From SIO4C1 sp039180385 (GTDB lineage: Bacteria; Cyanobacteriota; Cyanobacteriia; Phormidesmidales; Phormidesmidaceae), in NCBI GenBank assembly GCA_039180385.1, contig JBCDDJ010000306.1, forward strand, positions 1-8,220: DNA of 8,220 bases, given 5' to 3'. A program made the position numbers and the translations under genes. The first letter of the stretch is position 1; each line of letters begins with the position of its first letter. Shown piece after piece: positions 5,269 through 8,220 of this stretch. The notes beneath the pieces were generated by a model. The model worked only from the letters and a program-made list of their open reading frames with translations, did not search any database and was not told where the DNA came from.

Positions 5269-5540
5269 ATTTTGAATACGTAAATCTCTTTAATCAATAA
5301 TTTTTTGAAACTATGCTGAGTTGGGCTGGGGCTAACCGTCTAGGGTCAGAGTACCCATGACCAGTGCGCTCAGTATGGCTTGAACCTGGGCGAATTTTAG
5401 TCTATCAGATTTAATCTAGCCAGGTTAGCGGGCTTCTATGGCGATTTGATGAAGAAATGGGGGGGGCGAGGCGCTGTGCTTGGTGAGGGGGTGAGGCGCT
5501 GCGCACTCACTACCAGACCTGAATATTTAACTTTGACAGA
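5269..5540. other. Intergenic region between the methyltransferase and response regulator genes
   Basis: No gene is seen in these 272 bp. The region should hold the methyltransferase promoter (minus strand), but no box pair stands out in the AT-rich stretch 5269-5310. AACCTGG (5383-5389) and CCAGGTT (5420-5426) form a 7-bp inverted repeat with a 30-nt spacer. GGTCA and TGACC form another short one near 5344-5361. A run of eight G lies at 5459-5466. It is followed by two copies of GAGGCGCTG, one of them inside a hairpin at 5491-5510. Confidence 0.45.
5491..5510 (-). terminator. Strong GC-rich hairpin downstream of the response regulator gene
   Basis: GTGAG-GCG and CGC-A-CTCAC form an eight-pair stem with one bulged base and a CTG loop, 31 bp past the response regulator stop codon. 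No T tract follows on the minus strand, so it is not a textbook intrinsic terminator. It could protect or define the 3' end of that transcript. The 3-nt loop and high GC make it the most stable short hairpin in this gap. Confidence 0.35.
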
Positions 5541-7856
5541 CTACTCGGAGGACTTACTCGTTTTAACCGCAATTTGATAGAGCTGTTGGGGGGTTTGGGC
5601 GTCCCCTGGGTATTCGGCCAGGCCCATCCGATAGTTGGCTTGTAGACGCTGGCCATCGGGGGCTGTAAAGATTTGCTGTCGCAGCACTTGCAACACGGGT
5701 TCTAGCTGATCTTTGGCGTCGGCTTTGCGCAAATGATTTAACACCACGATAAAGTCGCCGTCTTCCCAATAGCCGAGCAACTCTGCGTTGCCCAGGTGGT
5801 TTTGCAGCAGGCTCCCCCATCGTTGCAAGATCTGATGGCCGGTAATGTGACCATAGGTGAGGTTGATCTCTGCCAGGGCTTCTAGATGGAGAACTGCGAT
5901 CGCAAACGACGTTTCCTGCGCGATTAGCTGTCCCAACCGTTGGCTGGATTGCGGATAGTTGAGCAACCCCGTTTTAGACTCCACGCTAGAGAGCGTCGTC
6001 AAGAGGCGATTGCGCTCCAGGCGGTTGGTGATGCGGGTCATTAGCTCAGGCCCCAACAGAGGCTTGGTGACATAGTCATCAGCCCCCGCCGCAAAAATTT
6101 GCTGGACCGTTTCTGCGTCAGTGTGGGCGGTCAAAAACACAATTGGCAGGTCTTGCCAGTGCGGATCGCTACGCACCGCCTGGCATAGCTCAATGCCACT
6201 AAAATCAGGCATTTCCACATCTAGGATTAGCAGGTCAGGTCGGGCCTCGGTCAGCACCTGCCAAAAGTGCATCGGCTGGTCTGAGGTGGTTAACCGCATT
6301 CCCCAGGGCTCTACCAGCGGGCGCAGCGCCTTGAGTAAAATCGGGTCATCATCAATAGCCAACACGTGCATTGTTTGATGAGCTAGTCGCTGCCGCAGCG
6401 CGTTGGCCGCCGCCCAGGCCTGAGCTGCATTCACGGGTCGAGTTAGTACCTGCGCCCCCGCCGCTGCCATCTGCACCCGACCTGATAATCCAGCTTGGTT
6501 TCCTTCGAGTCCTCCATCCTGACCCATCAAAACCAGCGTCGGTATGACAGGGGTTCGCGCCGCCAAATCAGCCAGCAAGGTCAACGCCGCAGTCGGGTCA
6601 GTGGCTTGTAAATCGAGGAGGGCGATTTCAGGCGTATGAGATTGCAACCAGGTTTTCGCCGCTGCCAGGGTCGGAGCCAGGTACCAGCCCAGTTCGCTGA
6701 TTTGGGTGAGTTGTTGTAGCGCTGCTCCGAGGGCGCGATCAGGACTGATGAATAAGAACCTTTCTTCTAGAAGCGTCTCTGCCGAGGGGTGAGCGGTCAC
6801 CGCTAACTCTAGACTCTCTGCTAGCGCATGGACCAAATCAGGCACCTTAGCCAGCTGAATAATCGTGGGCTGCTCTAGCAGAATGGTTTCGAGCTGCCGA
6901 GCTAGGTGGGTGCCCGTCTCCCGATTAAACATGCCCAATACACCGGCCAGCTTATGGGCAGCCTGCCCTGCCTGCTGACGCAGTTCATCCCCCAGGGTAG
7001 TATTTTCAATGGCGCTGACGGCTTCAGTCAGTAGGTCTAGCCGGGCTTGCATTAAACCCTGGTACTGCCCCCAGAGCGCCTCCATGGCCTGACTAAAAGA
7101 CGGTTCGGTAGTTTGCGAGGTCAGACCAGACCCGGCCCCAGCCGCTGCCTCAGACTCGGTGTCAGGTTTGGCCTCAGAGTTAGGGATGGGGGGCCTTAGC
7201 TTATATCCCAACCCATAGACATTTTCAATCCAATCTTGGGCACCGGCTTTTTTGAGTTTGCGGCGTAACCCTTTGATGTGGGCTTTAACACTGTCTTCGA
7301 GGGGGGGGTCTTCAAAGCTCCATAAATGTTCGATGATTTGCCCCCGGCTAAAGACTCGGGCCGGATTGCGCAAAAAGATTTCTAGCAGACTATATTCCTT
7401 TGGCGTTAGCTTCAAAGGGTTGCCGTCGTAGGTCACCACGCAGCTCACCGGGTCCAGGCGTAGCTGCCCAATCTCCAGAATTGATGTGGGGGTAACCTCT
7501 CCCCGGCGCAGCAAAGCCCGAATCCGGGCCTGCAGTTCAGCTAGATCCAGCGGTTTGGCGAGATAGTCATCTGCGCCCGCATCCAGTCCGCGAATTCTTT
7601 CTTCGGGAACGTCACGGGCGGTCATCAGTAAGATCGGTGTTGCGTATCCCTCTGAGCGCAGCCGTTGGCATAGCGAAATGCCGTCTAATTCGGGTAGCCC
7701 AACATCCAGCAAAATTAAATCGTAGGTACCCGCTTGGGCGTACTCTAAGCCTGTCTGACCGTCCTCTGCAACATCCAGGATGTAGCGCTGCTCGGTCAAG
7801 GTTTTGACTAAAACGTCGCTGAGAATCTCATCATCTTCAATGAGCAAAATGCGCAT
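5541..7856 (-). CDS. Composite response regulator: REC-wHTH(OmpR)-HPt-pseudoREC-REC-degenerate GGDEF
   Basis: A 771-residue cytoplasmic multi-domain regulator. REC1 (1-115) has the acidic pair D8/D9, phospho-acceptor D51, T79 and K101. An OmpR/PhoB winged helix follows (about 125-222), with recognition helix DSVKAHIKGLRRKL. After an Ala/Gly-rich linker, an HPt domain (about 255-355) carries the histidine motif AAHKLAGVLG (H301). Residues 365-490 look like a receiver: ALLDL keeps D415, but the acidic N-terminal pair is gone and the K-P is R473-P474. REC3 (497-615) is complete, with D502-D504, D546, T576 and K598. The C-terminal 150 residues resemble GGDEF, but the signature reads EDGDF (698-702), so cyclase activity is unlikely. 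The set implies phosphate transfer between an external kinase, REC domains and the HPt, with DNA binding as one output. The gene stands alone, with no kinase beside it. The start ATG 7856 gives a perfect REC N-terminus. Target genes are unknown. Confidence 0.93.
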   Translation of the reverse strand: MRILLIEDDEILSDVLVKTLTEQRYILDVAEDGQTGLEYAQAGTYDLILLDVGLPELDGISLCQRLRSEGYATPILLMTARDVPEERIRGLDAGADDYLAKPLDLAELQARIRALLRRGEVTPTSILEIGQLRLDPVSCVVTYDGNPLKLTPKEYSLLEIFLRNPARVFSRGQIIEHLWSFEDPPLEDSVKAHIKGLRRKLKKAGAQDWIENVYGLGYKLRPPIPNSEAKPDTESEAAAGAGSGLTSQTTEPSFSQAMEALWGQYQGLMQARLDLLTEAVSAIENTTLGDELRQQAGQAAHKLAGVLGMFNRETGTHLARQLETILLEQPTIIQLAKVPDLVHALAESLELAVTAHPSAETLLEERFLFISPDRALGAALQQLTQISELGWYLAPTLAAAKTWLQSHTPEIALLDLQATDPTAALTLLADLAARTPVIPTLVLMGQDGGLEGNQAGLSGRVQMAAAGAQVLTRPVNAAQAWAAANALRQRLAHQTMHVLAIDDDPILLKALRPLVEPWGMRLTTSDQPMHFWQVLTEARPDLLILDVEMPDFSGIELCQAVRSDPHWQDLPIVFLTAHTDAETVQQIFAAGADDYVTKPLLGPELMTRITNRLERNRLLTTLSSVESKTGLLNYPQSSQRLGQLIAQETSFAIAVLHLEALAEINLTYGHITGHQILQRWGSLLQNHLGNAELLGYWEDGDFIVVLNHLRKADAKDQLEPVLQVLRQQIFTAPDGQRLQANYRMGLAEYPGDAQTPQQLYQIAVKTSKSSE

Positions 7857-8078
7857 TGTAAAGGGTCCTAAAAGTACTGGGAATAAGCTAGCGTCGCCTA
7901 AATTGGCATCAGTGTAACAAGGAATACTCAGATACCTGAAGACTGTTTATCAGATCTTTTGAAATGTAGGGGGTGGGTTAATTCACTCTACCCGCTACCC
8001 CCTTACCCTCCCGAGTTTTTCTCGATTGGAATCTATGCTTACGCCATTAAAGAAAGCGGTCAGATACAAGAAAATGTC
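7857..8078. other. Divergent intergenic region with a long hairpin
   Basis: This gap must hold the promoters of the response regulator gene (minus) and the partial plus-strand gene. Upstream of ATG 7856 a weak AGGA lies about 11 nt away. The main feature is the hairpin at 7966-8006. After it, CGAG-TTTTT-CTCG forms a small hairpin near 8013-8025. No clear -35/-10 pair was found in either direction. Confidence 0.4.
7966..8006. repeat. Long imperfect hairpin in the divergent gap
   Basis: AGGGGGT (7968-7974) with ACCCCCT (7997-8003) and GGGT (7975-7978) with ACCC (7990-7993) form 11 pairs around an 11-nt loop, with GCT bulged on one side. Two more outer pairs form past one bulged T. The arm is G-rich on one strand. 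Transcribed rightward, a T5 run follows about 10 nt later, so it could act as a weak terminator or leader structure for the partial gene. Confidence 0.45.
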
Positions 8079-8220
8079 ATGAAATGCTTCCCCCAACAAC
8101 TCGCGCTAGATAGCCTCGTGGTCTTCACTGGTATCGTGTTTGGGCTGGTCTCGTTTAATGCCTTTAGCCAGTGGATCTCAACCCCGGCAGAGTTTGCCAC
8201 CAGTGCCCAACACTCAATTG
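8079..8220 (+). CDS. Partial N-terminus of a probable membrane-anchored protein
   Basis: ATG 8079 opens a frame of 47 codons that runs to the window edge. It reads MKCFPQQLALDSL, then VVFTGIVFGLVSFNAF, then SQWISTPAEFATSAQHSI. The middle part is one hydrophobic helix (about residues 10-28), a signal anchor or first TM segment. The rest looks like soluble or periplasmic sequence. No stop codon lies in frame for at least 110 bases upstream, but no other standard start codon was found there. The ribosome site is weak (AAGAAA). It is divergent from the response regulator gene. I do not recognise the family and cannot name a function from this fragment. Confidence 0.5.
   Translation, partial: MKCFPQQLALDSLVVFTGIVFGLVSFNAFSQWISTPAEFATSAQHSI

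Noticed and set aside
6121..6378. Plus-strand open frame inside the response regulator gene
   Set aside because: It is antisense to the conserved third receiver domain, which explains its open frame.
8035..8082. 15-codon open frame starting at ATG 8035, a possible leader peptide
   Set aside because: It has no ribosome-binding site and no run of regulatory codons, so chance is the better explanation.

Overview
The window looks like chromosomal DNA from a filamentous or unicellular cyanobacterium. Three copies of the cyanobacterial HIP1 palindrome GCGATCGC occur (1265-1272, 4993-5000, 5896-5903). A stand-alone cofH gene is present, the intergenic DNA carries hairpin repeats of a cyanobacterial style, and there is a large composite response regulator. 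No genus can be named from this sequence alone. No rRNA, tRNA, CRISPR array, transposase or phage gene was found.

Layout: a partial unrecognised gene (1-92, minus) lies downstream of a CDF zinc-type efflux pump (185-1132, minus). Divergent from the pump is cofH (1211-2365, plus), half of the F0 (deazaflavin chromophore) synthase. An alpha/beta-hydrolase-fold gene follows (about 2551-3399, plus); its nucleophile position appears to be glycine. Next comes a structured gap of about 580 bp (3400-3982) with four parts: a cyanobacterial palindromic repeat, a roughly 205-bp nested-palindrome element with terminal inverted repeats and flanking 11-bp direct repeats, a terminator-like hairpin, and a perfect 22-bp inverted repeat that looks like a double operator. 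The gap ends at a small two-TM membrane protein gene (3983-4381, plus). That gene converges with a SAM-dependent methyltransferase gene (4393-5268, minus), and a hairpin spans both stop codons. A 771-residue response regulator gene (5541-7856, minus) follows, then a divergent partial gene for a probable membrane-anchored protein (8079 to the window end, plus).

The genes do not form one obvious pathway. CofH makes the F0 precursor that cyanobacteria use as a photolyase antenna; CofG, its partner, is not in the window. The pump handles divalent metal. The response regulator combines OmpR-type DNA binding with HPt, two further receiver domains and a degenerate GGDEF domain, so it is likely a phosphorelay integration point. 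The most unusual DNA is the 3400-3982 gap, where a probable MITE-like element and a paired operator sit directly upstream of the small two-TM protein gene.
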